Assembly (NCBI RefSeq): GCF_900170035.1
Contig: NZ_LT828551.1
Span: forward strand, 1,811 to 65,810
DNA: 64,000 nucleotides
Reading direction: 5' to 3'
Source: Desulfamplus magnetovallimortis
Lineage (GTDB): Bacteria; Desulfobacterota; Desulfobacteria; Desulfobacterales; Desulfobacteraceae
Positions within the stretch are counted from its first letter, which is position 1. Each line of letters opens with the position of its first letter. Below the pieces are notes generated by a model that saw only the letters and a list, made by a program, of their open reading frames with translations, did no database searches and was not told the origin of the DNA. Made by a program: the position numbers and the translations under genes. This document shows positions 16,305 to 24,553 of the stretch, one piece after another.

Positions 16305-17222
16305 TCAATTACCCTTCATAGCTTCAATAAGATCTTTCAGCACATCATCTGCCTTTTCAACAGGAACCTGGCAGGTACCCACCTTTTTATGTCCTCCACC
16401 GCCATGCTGAAGCATCAGTGAACCAATATCCACCTTGCAGGTTTTATTTAAAATACTGTAACCGCAGGTCATGACAATGTTCTGTCGCTGGAAACCCCAC
16501 ATAACCTGAATTGAGACATTTTGTTCCGGATATAGGCTGTAGAGCAGGAAACGGTTACCTGTGTAAATCTCTTCCTGGTTTCTCAAATCCATCACAATAA
16601 CATTGTCGTGAATGGTTGTATTTTCCCTGACCATATCCTTGAAAAGTGCATCCTGTTCAAAATATCGACGAGTTCGCTCCTTTACATCCTCAATCTCAAG
16701 AATCTCATCAACGCTTTTACAGCGGCAGTAGTCGATCATGTCCATCATCAAATTGTAATTACTGATTCGATAATCCTTGTAGCGCCCAAGTCCTGTTCTT
16801 GGATCCATGACAAAGGAGAGCAGATCCCACCCTTTGGGGTTGAGGATTTCATCTGCTGTAAAATTGCCGGAGTCAGCTTTATCAACAGCCTTTACAAGCT
16901 CATTGACATGGGGGCTTGGAAATGCTGTTGAACCGCCGTAAAAATTATAAATAACACGTGCGGCACTTGGTGCAGAAGGATCGCTGTTACCATTGAAATC
17001 TCCGTAGGCCTGTCGTTCCATTTCACTTGAATGATGATCAAACCAGAGACCACAACCTGGAACATAGGGTATATTTGCAAGAATATCGTTTTCATTCACA
17101 TCAATCTTGCCATCCTGAATATCTTTGGGATGAACAAATTTAATATCATCAATTATCCCATTTTCCTTAAGCAATGCAGCGCAGCCCAGGCCATCAAAGT
17201 CTGAACGGGTCAAAAGTCTCAT
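16305..17222 (-). CDS. DHH-family phosphoesterase
   Basis: A 305-residue protein with a start at 17222 (MRLLTRSDFDGLGCAALL), preceded by AAAGGGAGATAACT. It has metal-binding DFDG and the DHH motif WFDHHSSEMERQ. The C-terminal region ends LQHGGGGHKKVGTCQVP, which matches the DHHA1 glycine-rich substrate loop (GGGHKKVG). Family members are phosphodiesterases or phosphatases of nano-RNA, c-di-AMP-derived pApA or polyphosphate; which applies is not decidable here. It is monocistronic and converges on the chemoreceptor. Confidence 0.8.
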   Translation of the reverse strand: MRLLTRSDFDGLGCAALLKENGIIDDIKFVHPKDIQDGKIDVNENDILANIPYVPGCGLWFDHHSSEMERQAYGDFNGNSDPSAPSAARVIYNFYGGSTAFPSPHVNELVKAVDKADSGNFTADEILNPKGWDLLSFVMDPRTGLGRYKDYRISNYNLMMDMIDYCRCKSVDEILEIEDVKERTRRYFEQDALFKDMVRENTTIHDNVIVMDLRNQEEIYTGNRFLLYSLYPEQNVSIQVMWGFQRQNIVMTCGYSILNKTCKVDIGSLMLQHGGGGHKKVGTCQVPVEKADDVLKDLIEAMKGN

Positions 17223-17470
17223 AGTTATCTCCCTTTTTCCTAAGCAGTGATGATTCATCTATTTTTTGCAACACAGTTTCATATTAATAAATGCTATTTG
17301 TACAAAATAATCAGTTGCTTTGCAACAGATAACACCTGTTTTTTTATATCTTGAAAATATTTGGCCTGTTCGAGTAAAGATTGCCTGAACTGAATACTTA
17401 ACGCTGCAAATAGTTGCTCCCTTTTTTGTTGTCTTTTGTTTCCCTGATGTTTATATTAAATATTAATAAT

Positions 17471-17554
17471 AACGTACATGGCGGATTACCGCCACAATCG
17501 AAGGGATGAAAGTCATTTTCAAAACAGGCTGTTACGGAGACTTTCATATAAAAT
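17471..17554 (+). repeat. Family E repeat copy 1
   Basis: AACGTACATGGCGGATTACC through GAGACTTTCATATAAAAT. The family recurs at 24161-24243 (reverse), 27117-27265, 49624-49830 and 54445-54528. The unit begins with a short hairpin (GGCGGAT-ACCGCC) and holds the block ATGAAAGTC...GACTTTCAT. The following stretch 17555-17640 ends in GACTTTCATACTTCGTTGT, another E/F fragment. Confidence 0.8.
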
Positions 17555-17640
17555 ATGAGGGCGCTCTTTGCCGCTTTACGCTTTCAGGAAAAACCTGTTC
17601 TTTAGAGAAACTCAATCCAGGACTTTCATACTTCGTTGTA

Positions 17641-17814
17641 CTCAAAATCGACATCTTATTGCTTTTTCAGAAGTTATTTCAGTTGTCTGAACCAGGATAA
17701 CCAGGATGGATAGGATGCTCAGGATAGAAAATCTTGCCTTATCTTGTTAATCTTGGGAATCCTGATTCAGACAGTGTTGACAAGGCTTACAAGATCATAG
17801 GTGTCGATTTTGAA
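17641..17814 (+). mobile_element. MITE-like element, family B copy 2
   Basis: This 174-bp element has inverted ends CTCAAAATCGACATC and GGTGTCGATTTTGAA. It has long internal complementarity (TCTGAACCAGGATAACCAGG facing CCTGATTCAGA). It is nearly identical to 40321-40494. TGTA flanks both ends, possibly part of a 4-6 bp duplication. It interrupts an E/F-type repeat fragment. Confidence 0.82.
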
Positions 17815-17863
17815 TGTAGATTGAGCTACCATGACCGTTTGTATGCACGGAAGAGAATTTATT

Positions 17864-17954
17864 GGTGGTGTCCCAAATATGTTGATGAGCTCTTCACAAA
17901 CCTTGATTCAGCAGGGCTTTCACAAAAAGATATCAACATTTTTATGACACTACC
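17864..17954 (+). mobile_element. MITE-like element, family G copy 1
   Basis: This 91-bp element has ends GGTGGTGTCCCAAAT and TTTATGACACTACC (inverted with mismatches). It is flanked by a perfect 8-bp duplication AATTTATT (17856-17863 and 17955-17962). A copy of the same length in opposite orientation is at 36340-36430. It lies 42 bp before the next gene. Confidence 0.9.
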
Positions 17955-17996
17955 AATTTATTTTCTTATATTATAAAATTGTTAATGAGGGAAACG

Positions 17997-18599
17997 ATGA
18001 CAAATTTAAAAGTTTTGAATTTTATGATATTTATATTGATATTTTTGGGTTGTCTGTCTCCGTTGTCAACCTTTGCACTTGAACCTGCACCTCCAATATC
18101 CGACCGTGAGATTACCGAAAAGCTTGCAAGATTAGAGGTAGGCCTGGAAGCACTTAGATCTGAGATGAAATCAACTAATGAAGCACTTAGATCTGAGATG
18201 AAATCAACCAATGAAGCTCTTAGATCCGAGATGAAATCAACCAATGAAGCTCTTAGATCCGAAATGAAATCAACCAATGAATCCCTTAGATCTGAAATGA
18301 AATCAAGCTATGAAGCCCTTAATACGAGACTGGATGATTCTTATAACACAATGCTTGTTTTTTTTGGTTCACTTATAACGTTGATTGTCGCTCTTTTTGG
18401 TTATATAGTCTGGGATCGAAGAACAATGGTTAAACCAGTTGCTGATCAACTCAATCGTCTTGAGCGTCAAGTTAACAACGATCTTGATTTGAATCATTCA
18501 GATGGTTCTCTTTTGAGAAGGCAGCTTCAGGCATTGAGACAGTTTGCAGGCAAAAATCCGGAGTTTGCTGAAATCATGCGGGGGTTAGCATTGCTTTAA
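17997..18599 (+). CDS. Membrane-anchored coiled-coil protein with 11-residue repeats
   Basis: A 200-residue protein that starts at 17997 after GAGGGAAACG. Residues about 5-28 form a signal peptide or membrane anchor (FMIFILIFLGCLSPLSTFA). A heptad/hendecad segment follows, with five copies of ALRSEMKSTNE (33-bp DNA units from 18147 to 18311). A second transmembrane helix (LVFFGSLITLIVALFGYIVW) and a charged cytoplasmic tail complete it. The layout resembles small DUF-type proteins with a periplasmic coiled coil; the function is unknown. The nearly identical 33-bp units could change in number by slippage without breaking the frame. Confidence 0.75.
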   Translation: MTNLKVLNFMIFILIFLGCLSPLSTFALEPAPPISDREITEKLARLEVGLEALRSEMKSTNEALRSEMKSTNEALRSEMKSTNEALRSEMKSTNESLRSEMKSSYEALNTRLDDSYNTMLVFFGSLITLIVALFGYIVWDRRTMVKPVADQLNRLERQVNNDLDLNHSDGSLLRRQLQALRQFAGKNPEFAEIMRGLALL

Positions 18600-18662
18600 C
18601 AGTTGGAAACCATTATCAATAACGGGTGAATCACCGAGACGAAAATCAAAAATGATAAAAAA

Positions 18663-18701
18663 AACAGGCCATGCAAAATTACAATAATTGCATGGCCTGT
18701 T
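18663..18701. terminator. Bidirectional terminator between convergent genes
   Basis: AACAGGCCATGCAA and TTGCATGGCCTGTT form a perfect 14-bp stem with an A run upstream and a short T-containing tail. It separates the coiled-coil gene from etfA, which converge here. Confidence 0.82.
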
Positions 18702-18790
18702 ACTTTAAAAAAATCAACATCAGGAAGGCACGAATATTGAGTATTCCCTCCTTAAAAGCCAAGAAGAACTCTACCCCCTAAAAGGTAAGA

Positions 18791-19759
18791 TTACATCTCT
18801 TTTATTGCCTCTGTCAGAGCCGGCATGAACTCAAGGATATCTTCAACAATACCCACATCAGCAACCTGGAAAATAGGAGCTTTGGGGTTTTTGTTAACAG
18901 CAACAATATAGGGATTTCCCTTTATGCCGCCCATGTGCTGGAAGGAACCGCTGATTCCCATGGCCATATATACCTTGGGTTTAACTGTCTGACCGGATGT
19001 TCCAACCTGGCGGGATTTTTCAAGCCATTTGGCATCAACAATGGGTCTTGAACATGAGACAACAGCACCCATGGCCTCTGCAAGCTCCTGGGCAATTTCA
19101 ATATTATCCTCTTCCTCAATACCACGGCCAATTGAAACAAGGACATCTGATTTGGTAATGTCAACATCACCAACCTCGGCCTCAACAACCTCAAGAAAAC
19201 GCCTTTTTGAAGTCAAATCGCCTGCATCACCTGATTTATCAACAACAGTTCCGCCTGCTGAACCTCCTTCTGTCGGAGCAAAAGCTCCCGGTCTGATGGT
19301 GATAACTGCACCTGCTGAAATATCACAGGTTACATGGGTGCTTACAGCACCTCCAAGTTCCTGTCGAACAAGTTTAAGTGAAGTTCCGTCAACACCTTCA
19401 AAATCCACAGCATCCGCGGCAAAGGCAGAATCAAGCTTGATGGAAAGACCAGGGCAAAGATCCATGCCAAAGGTGTTATGGGGAGCAAGAACAATTGCAG
19501 ATGCATCAAGGATATTGCAAAGAGCCTTTCTTACAACTTCAGCATTGGGGTATGCAAGGGCTTCGTTATCCACTTTAATAACTTCAGAATAAAGGGATGT
19601 AATAGATTGGGCAACCTTGTCAAGATCTGCACCGGAACCTGTCACAACAGCAGTTACAGAAGCAGAAGAGTCAATTTTCTTTGCAGCTTCAATGTATTCC
19701 ATTGCCACATCATCTGCAACGCCATCGGCATGTGTAACATATGCGTAAATTTTAGCCAT
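18791..19759 (-). CDS. etfA: Electron transfer flavoprotein, alpha subunit
   Basis: This 322-residue subunit binds FAD. The C-terminal FAD domain shows GQTVKPKVYMAMGISGSFQH and VAVNKNPKAPIFQVADVGIV, which are hallmarks of EtfA. The N-terminal half has the ETF fold. Its ATG shares a base with the etfB stop (TAATG), so the two are translationally coupled. ETF takes electrons from acyl-CoA dehydrogenases. The neighbouring membrane FeS oxidoreductase suggests delivery to menaquinone during fatty-acid or aromatic oxidation. Confidence 0.95.
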   Translation of the reverse strand: MAKIYAYVTHADGVADDVAMEYIEAAKKIDSSASVTAVVTGSGADLDKVAQSITSLYSEVIKVDNEALAYPNAEVVRKALCNILDASAIVLAPHNTFGMDLCPGLSIKLDSAFAADAVDFEGVDGTSLKLVRQELGGAVSTHVTCDISAGAVITIRPGAFAPTEGGSAGGTVVDKSGDAGDLTSKRRFLEVVEAEVGDVDITKSDVLVSIGRGIEEEDNIEIAQELAEAMGAVVSCSRPIVDAKWLEKSRQVGTSGQTVKPKVYMAMGISGSFQHMGGIKGNPYIVAVNKNPKAPIFQVADVGIVEDILEFMPALTEAIKEM

Positions 19760-20550
19760 TATGCAAGCCCTCCTTTGCTTTTGATTCTCTCAATAAGTTG
19801 AGCAATAATCTCATCTGTGGAGCCTTCAAGCATCTCTGCACCCTCTCCAAGATCCGGTACAAAGTAATCAACACGTTTGGTCTTTGCTCCTGCCTCTCCT
19901 ACATTTGAGGCATCAATACCAAGATCTGAAGCACTCTTTACAGGAATTTCAACCTGGGCAACCTTACGAATACCCCTGATACCCACATAACGTGGCTCAT
20001 TAATACCTGTCTGGATTGAAAGCACACATGGCAGATCAATCTCGTTCATCTCCTGATTTCCGCCTTCAATTTCACGTCCAACTTTAATTGTTGAATCGCC
20101 ATCAACCTCTATTTTATTCACAAGGGATGCATAGGGAAGATCAAGCATTGCGGCAAGCATTCCACCAACCTGACCTGCGCCCTCGTCTGCCTGGGCACCT
20201 GTAAGAATCAGGTCATATTTGCCTTTTTCCACTTCTGCTTTCAATATTGTGGCAATACCTTTTCCATCAGAACCTTCAAAAGCATCGTCAGAGAGCAGGA
20301 TACCATTATTTGCACCCATTGCCATTTCGCGCCTTAAAACCTCTTCTGACTCATCATCCCCAACAGTAACCACAGTAACGCTACCACCCACATTATCCAC
20401 AATCTGAATGGCCTCTTCAACTGCATAGTTATCCCATTCATTTACGGAATAGACCAGATCATCACGATCAAGATCATTGCCTTCACTGTTAAGCTCAAAT
20501 TCGTTCTCTGCAGTATCGGGAACGCGCTTGACACAGACTAAAATTTCCAT
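19759..20550 (-). CDS. etfB: Electron transfer flavoprotein, beta subunit
   Basis: This 263-residue subunit begins MEILVCVKRVPDTAENEF and carries the family motif YASLVNKIEVDGDSTIKVGR followed by the LPCVLSIQTGINEPRYVGIRG signature region. In non-bifurcating ETFs it binds AMP. Features that would mark a bifurcating ETF cannot be settled by eye. The ribosome-binding site GGAGGTAGCA precedes the ATG. It is followed directly by etfA, and the FeS oxidoreductase gene is upstream in the same direction, separated by 411 bp of repeats. Confidence 0.95.
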   Translation of the reverse strand: MEILVCVKRVPDTAENEFELNSEGNDLDRDDLVYSVNEWDNYAVEEAIQIVDNVGGSVTVVTVGDDESEEVLRREMAMGANNGILLSDDAFEGSDGKGIATILKAEVEKGKYDLILTGAQADEGAGQVGGMLAAMLDLPYASLVNKIEVDGDSTIKVGREIEGGNQEMNEIDLPCVLSIQTGINEPRYVGIRGIRKVAQVEIPVKSASDLGIDASNVGEAGAKTKRVDYFVPDLGEGAEMLEGSTDEIIAQLIERIKSKGGLA

Positions 20551-20589
20551 TGCTACCTCCAGGTTCAGTTAAAATAGATCTTTTATCAC

Positions 20590-20808
20590 TATAGATTGCC
20601 AGAAAATAATTTTGAAATCTCAACTTTGATGGTCTCGTAAAAAGCCAGATTTCAGCATTTTTTGAGTTGTAACATGCTTAAATTATTAATAGCGAGTTTG
20701 CTATTTCGGACTTTTTACAGGTTCATCAACTTTGGAGAGGAGAGCCCAATAAGGGCTGCCCCCTACAGTACGATTGGCAATTTCATTCATCTGGAAAACT
20801 ATAAAAAT
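20590..20808. repeat. Family J repeat carrying inserted element H2
   Basis: The outer parts (ACTATAGATTGCCAGAAAAT, CAACTTTGGAGAGG, GGGCTGCCCCCTACAGTACG, TTTCATTCATCTGGAAAACT) align with 13905-14130. The middle is replaced by element H2 between two copies of CAACTTTG. Confidence 0.7.
20629..20726. mobile_element. MITE-like element, family H copy 2
   Basis: A 98-bp insertion with ends ATGGTCTCGTAAAAAGCC and GGACTTTTTACAGGTTCAT, flanked by 8-bp duplications CAACTTTG (20621-20628 and 20727-20734). The uninterrupted family J copy at 13905 shows the corresponding empty site (TTTCAACTTTTGAAAGGG). Confidence 0.78.
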
Positions 20809-20844
20809 CCACAAAGATCATATAAAAAATTATGTTTGAATTTA

Positions 20845-20949
20845 GGCATCTTTCATTTGCCAGTTTACACTTTTCCGAACAGAAGCCCGTTTTTAGAAGC
20901 TCCTGTTCCGGAAAGTGTAAAGTACTTTCTGTATGATATGAAGAATGCC
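20845..20949. mobile_element. MITE-like element, family A copy 3
   Basis: This 105-bp element has ends GGCATCTTTCATTTGCC and GATATGAAGAATGCC and inner inverted arms ACTTTTCCGAACAG and CTGTTCCGGAAAGT. Perfect 8-bp duplications TGAATTTA lie at 20837-20844 and 20950-20957. It is 12 bp beyond the stop of the FeS oxidoreductase gene. Confidence 0.92.
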
Positions 20950-20961
20950 TGAATTTAGGCT

Positions 20962-23027
20962 TTATGCCAAATGCTCTTCAATAAGCTGGGTAAAATCCAT
21001 TGCGATAATTTCACCTTCCTTGCCTGCAACCTTGATTGCATCCTGAATATTTACAAGGCAGAAGGGACATGCTGTTACAATCACAGTGGCACCGGCTTCT
21101 GCTGCCATGTTTACACGCAAAACGCCCATTCTTGTCTCCTCTTCCGGCTCATAAAAGAGCATAAGACCACCACCACCACAGCAGAATGAACGATCACGGC
21201 TTTTTTCAAGCTCAACACGGTTGAGATTCTTTATGGCATCAAGGGCTTCTCTCGGGTCTTCATATACACCGTTATGACGTCCAAGATAACAGGGGTCATG
21301 ATAGACATAAACTGCATCCGGATCAATGGCAGGTTTAAGTGCCAAGGCACCGGATTTAATCTTTTCTGTAATAACCTGACTTACGTGTTTTACCGGTGGC
21401 AGATCACTGTAGTCATTTTTAAGGGCATTGTAGGCATGGGGGTCTGCTGTCACAATCTCTTTAACGCCTGAATCCAGAATAGCTGCTGTGTTCTGGGCTT
21501 TCAGATCCTGAAAAAGCATCTCTTCACCAAACCTTAACACCTCGTTACCACTATCTTTTTCCGCCTTGCCAAGGATTCCGAAATCAACCCCTGCCTTTTT
21601 GAGAATCTTTGAAGTATTCTGGGCAATTGTCTTTATATTGTCATCAAAGGATGTGATACTGTCCACAAAGAAGAGAGTATCTGCAACAGCGCCTTTTTCA
21701 AGGACCTTAACTTCACACTCAGCCTTGAACTCTTTTTCACTGCTCCAGTCCGCACGTTTTTTCTCCATGATGCCATATGGATTTCCACGTTTTTCAAGGG
21801 CTTTTAAAGGTTTCTGAAGGCTTTGGGGTACCATCCCTTCATCCACCATACCTCGTCGCATATCAACCATTTTGTCAATATACTCTATACCAAGGGGACA
21901 CTCCTCTTCACAGGCACCACAGGTGGTACATGACCAGATCTCATCCTCTGTATAGATATCCTGCACCAACATCTCGCTTTTGTAGATCTCTCCTGACAGG
22001 GGATAATTTCTGAAGATCAGATCCCTTGCCTTGATTGTGATAAATCTTGGAGAGAGCGGACGTCCCACAGCATTGGCTGGACATTGATCAGAACATCGGC
22101 CGCAGTCAGCACAGGAGTAGAAATCAAGCATGTGCTTCCATGTGAAATCCTCAAGATTTTTAACGCCAAATGATTCAAGATCGTCAAGCCCTTCCACAGA
22201 GACTCCATGTACAACCGGCTTGATATTGCCCTTTTTGACACGCATGAAAAAGACATTGAATATTGATGTAATAACATGGAAATGTTTTCCCATGGGAAGA
22301 AAGCAGAGAAAGAAGAAAAAGGTAAGATCATGTATATAGTACATGACAAGGTGCAGTCCCTGAAGGGTGCTGTGGGAAAATTCAGAAACCATGCCACGGA
22401 AAAACCAGACAAGTGAAAGCGGAGCTATGAATTCAGAATGTCCTGTATGCTGCATTTCTGCTGCAAGTTCTGTTGCCTCAAACATGCTTTCGGATATCAT
22501 GAGGGTTGAAATAACACCGAGAACAAAAACAGCTTCTGCTGTATGATCTTTTCCATATTTTTCAGGAACATCATACCTTGATGGTCTTACAATACCTCTT
22601 CGCACCGCTGCAACAATACAGGCAATCAACACTGCTGTTGCTGCATAATCCTTGAAAAAATTGTAGATATCCCCAATAAATCCATTAAAACCCGGTAATA
22701 CAAAATCGTGGGATATGCCAATTAATACAAGGGATATGGAGCGAATGGAAAGTACAAGAAAACCTGCAAAGATGACAATATGCAGAATACCCGCTGTTCT
22801 GTAACGTGGCTGACGGAGCTGGCCAAGCCAGATGAAAAAAAGATTTTTCAAACGGTCAACAATATTATCAAAGCGATTGTCAGGGGCTGCCCTTACAAGT
22901 GGTGCAATACGCCTTGCCATGATATAGGCAAAAAAGCCTATTCCTGCCACAGGTATGAGCACAGACAAAATAACAGCAGGGAAAAACCGAAAAACTTGAA
23001 ACTTGCTGGTCCAATCAATGGTGACAT
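20962..23027 (-). CDS. Membrane FeS oxidoreductase, ETF:menaquinone oxidoreductase type (apparent 1-base frameshift near N-terminus)
   Basis: This roughly 688-residue protein has an N-terminal membrane part of about six helices resembling NarI/HdrE-type subunits. Two 4Fe-4S motifs follow (CADCGRCSDQCPANAVGRP and CTTCGACEEECPLGI). Two CCG domains come next, with CYLGRHNGVYEDPREAL, FCCGGGGLMLFYEPEEETR and TACPFCLVNIQDA. This layout matches the DUF224 membrane oxidoreductases that pass ETF electrons to menaquinone in syntrophs and sulfate reducers. The continuous frame begins only at a TTG at 22968. A much better start is the ATG at 23027 (after GGAGTAACATC), encoding MSPLIGPASFKFFGFSLLLF. It joins the main frame if one T is added to the run at 22967-22970. 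Confidence 0.88.
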
Positions 23028-23281
23028 GATGTTACTCCATAAATAAAATTATTAATATTACGTGAACACCTTTTTCCTCTTTACTGAATATGGATTCACA
23101 TGTTTAATGAACAATATGCGAAACGTCAAGAAAAAAGGCTATTTAGCTTCTATATGCCATTCAGATCATATATGTTCCTATAAATTTCCACCAAAAAAGT
23201 TGTACACCTTAATTTCCAAGGTCAAAAATATGAGTTCTCCAGATAAAATATTTTTTTTAAAATAAACCAGGGCTGAAAAAC

Positions 23282-23388
23282 GACATCCTTACATATAATA
23301 CAGAAAGTACTTTACACTTTCCGGAACAGTATCCTCGAAAAACGGTCATTCTGTTCGGGAAAGTGTAAACTGGGAAATGAAAGATGCC
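23282..23388. mobile_element. MITE-like element, family A copy 4
   Basis: A 107-bp copy in reverse orientation to copy 3. Its ends are GACATCCTTACATATAATAC and AAATGAAAGATGCC, with perfect 8-bp duplications TGAAAAAC (23274-23281 and 23389-23396). It lies in the spacer between tetR and the oxidoreductase gene. The rest of 23028-23418 shows no gene. Confidence 0.92.
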
Positions 23389-23418
23389 TGAAAAACCATA
23401 TATTATGAGGCATTATTA

Positions 23419-24021
23419 TTATGCGGCATTGTTTTGAATGCCGTTCATATATAAATCCACAAGGGGGTCTGCCATGGATACAAGATCATATTTGCCATCT
23501 GCTGCAACCCAGGTGTTTATGACCCCTTCAACAGCACCAAGGATAAATCTCTTTACAAGTCCAACAAAAAGATCCTGACGCATTCGCCCTTCCATCTGCC
23601 CCTGTTCAATTATTTCCGAAAGAAACTCCAGATAGACCTTGGAGACATCCTTAAGGTGACTTTCAATACCTCTGCGATACCTCACCTCTGACTGAAAAAT
23701 AACCGCCATGTTAATATCATTCTGAAACTCCCTGAGATGACACTCAATTAGATTTCTGAGTTTCAATTCAGCGTTTTCAGCACCATTAACGGCATCTCTC
23801 ATTTTCTGGAAAAAATGGGTACTCTTAAAATTCAAAAACTGATACAGTATATCATCTTTATTCTTAAAATATAGATAGATAGTGCCATCTGCAACTCCTG
23901 CCTCAGCCGCAATCTGGGAGATAGTAGATTTATGAAAACCAAATCTGGCAAAGACTGCTCCGGCACCGTTTAAAATTGAATAGTATTTTTCTGTTTTTTC
24001 TCTTTCTCTCTCTTTCAGCAA
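23419..24021 (-). CDS. TetR/AcrR-family transcriptional regulator
   Basis: A 200-residue regulator. The N-terminal helix-turn-helix contains GAVFARFGFHKSTISQIAAE and AGVADGTIYLYFKNKDDILY. The C-terminal ligand domain resembles the FadR (YsiA)-type TetR proteins of Gram-positive and delta-proteobacterial fatty-acid regulons. It is the first gene of a minus-strand run followed by the FeS oxidoreductase and etfBA, so it probably senses an acyl-CoA and controls this electron-transfer module. That role is inferred from context and family. Confidence 0.88.
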   Translation of the reverse strand: MLKEREREKTEKYYSILNGAGAVFARFGFHKSTISQIAAEAGVADGTIYLYFKNKDDILYQFLNFKSTHFFQKMRDAVNGAENAELKLRNLIECHLREFQNDINMAVIFQSEVRYRRGIESHLKDVSKVYLEFLSEIIEQGQMEGRMRQDLFVGLVKRFILGAVEGVINTWVAADGKYDLVSMADPLVDLYMNGIQNNAA

Positions 24022-24094
24022 GGCTTCACCCCTTCAATTTGTGGAAATATACAAAAATAAACCCGTAAGCAGCCATCCGCCCAAGCCTTCTTTT

Positions 24095-24243
24095 TACTTT
24101 ACCGTGAAAATACCCTATCATTTTCATGATCGGGGGTTGCCGGAGTCCGTCCATGAAGGTTTTTATATGAAAGTCTCGGTAGCAGCCTGTTTTAAAAACG
24201 ACTTTCACTCCTTAGATTGTGGCAGGTATCCGCCATGTACGTT
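24095..24243 (-). repeat. Family C unit followed by family E copy 2
   Basis: TTTACCGTGAAAATACCC through CATGATCGGGGGTTGCCGG is one family C unit in reverse. TTTTTATATGAAAGTCTCGG through CCGCCATGTACGTT (24161-24243) is a family E unit in reverse. The rest of 24022-24553 is A/T-rich without a recognisable gene. Confidence 0.7.
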
Positions 24244-24553
24244 AATCAAAAACATAAGGATAAAACAATCACACCAGAAACCTCAAATGAATTTATATTC
24301 ATACACTATCAAATTTTTTTTCCATGTGTCAAGATGATATTTTTATTTTCATCGAAAAAAAAGTACTGCAAAAAAATCAATTAAAATCAGTGCATTAAAA
24401 CACATATTACAAACAGGATAGTTTAAATAAAATGAACAATCAACCCGAATAGTGCTTATGAGTATCAATTCATTTAAAAGCAAGTCCTTGATTTTTTTCC
24501 TGTTCCATGCAAAAACTTGAACAATAATAAAATATAGAATCAAGGAGGATAAC

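Noticed and set aside
17506-17700. Open frame MKVIFKTGCYGDFHIK and its relative at 24026-24208
   Set aside because: Both are translations of family E repeats; the similarity is at DNA level and continues outside the frames.
17734-17976. Possible transposase fragment with WCPKYVDELFTNLDSAGLSQ
   Set aside because: The same peptide appears at 36340-36430 only because the 91-bp MITE is nearly identical. The frame is not conserved beyond the element and no transposase motif is seen.
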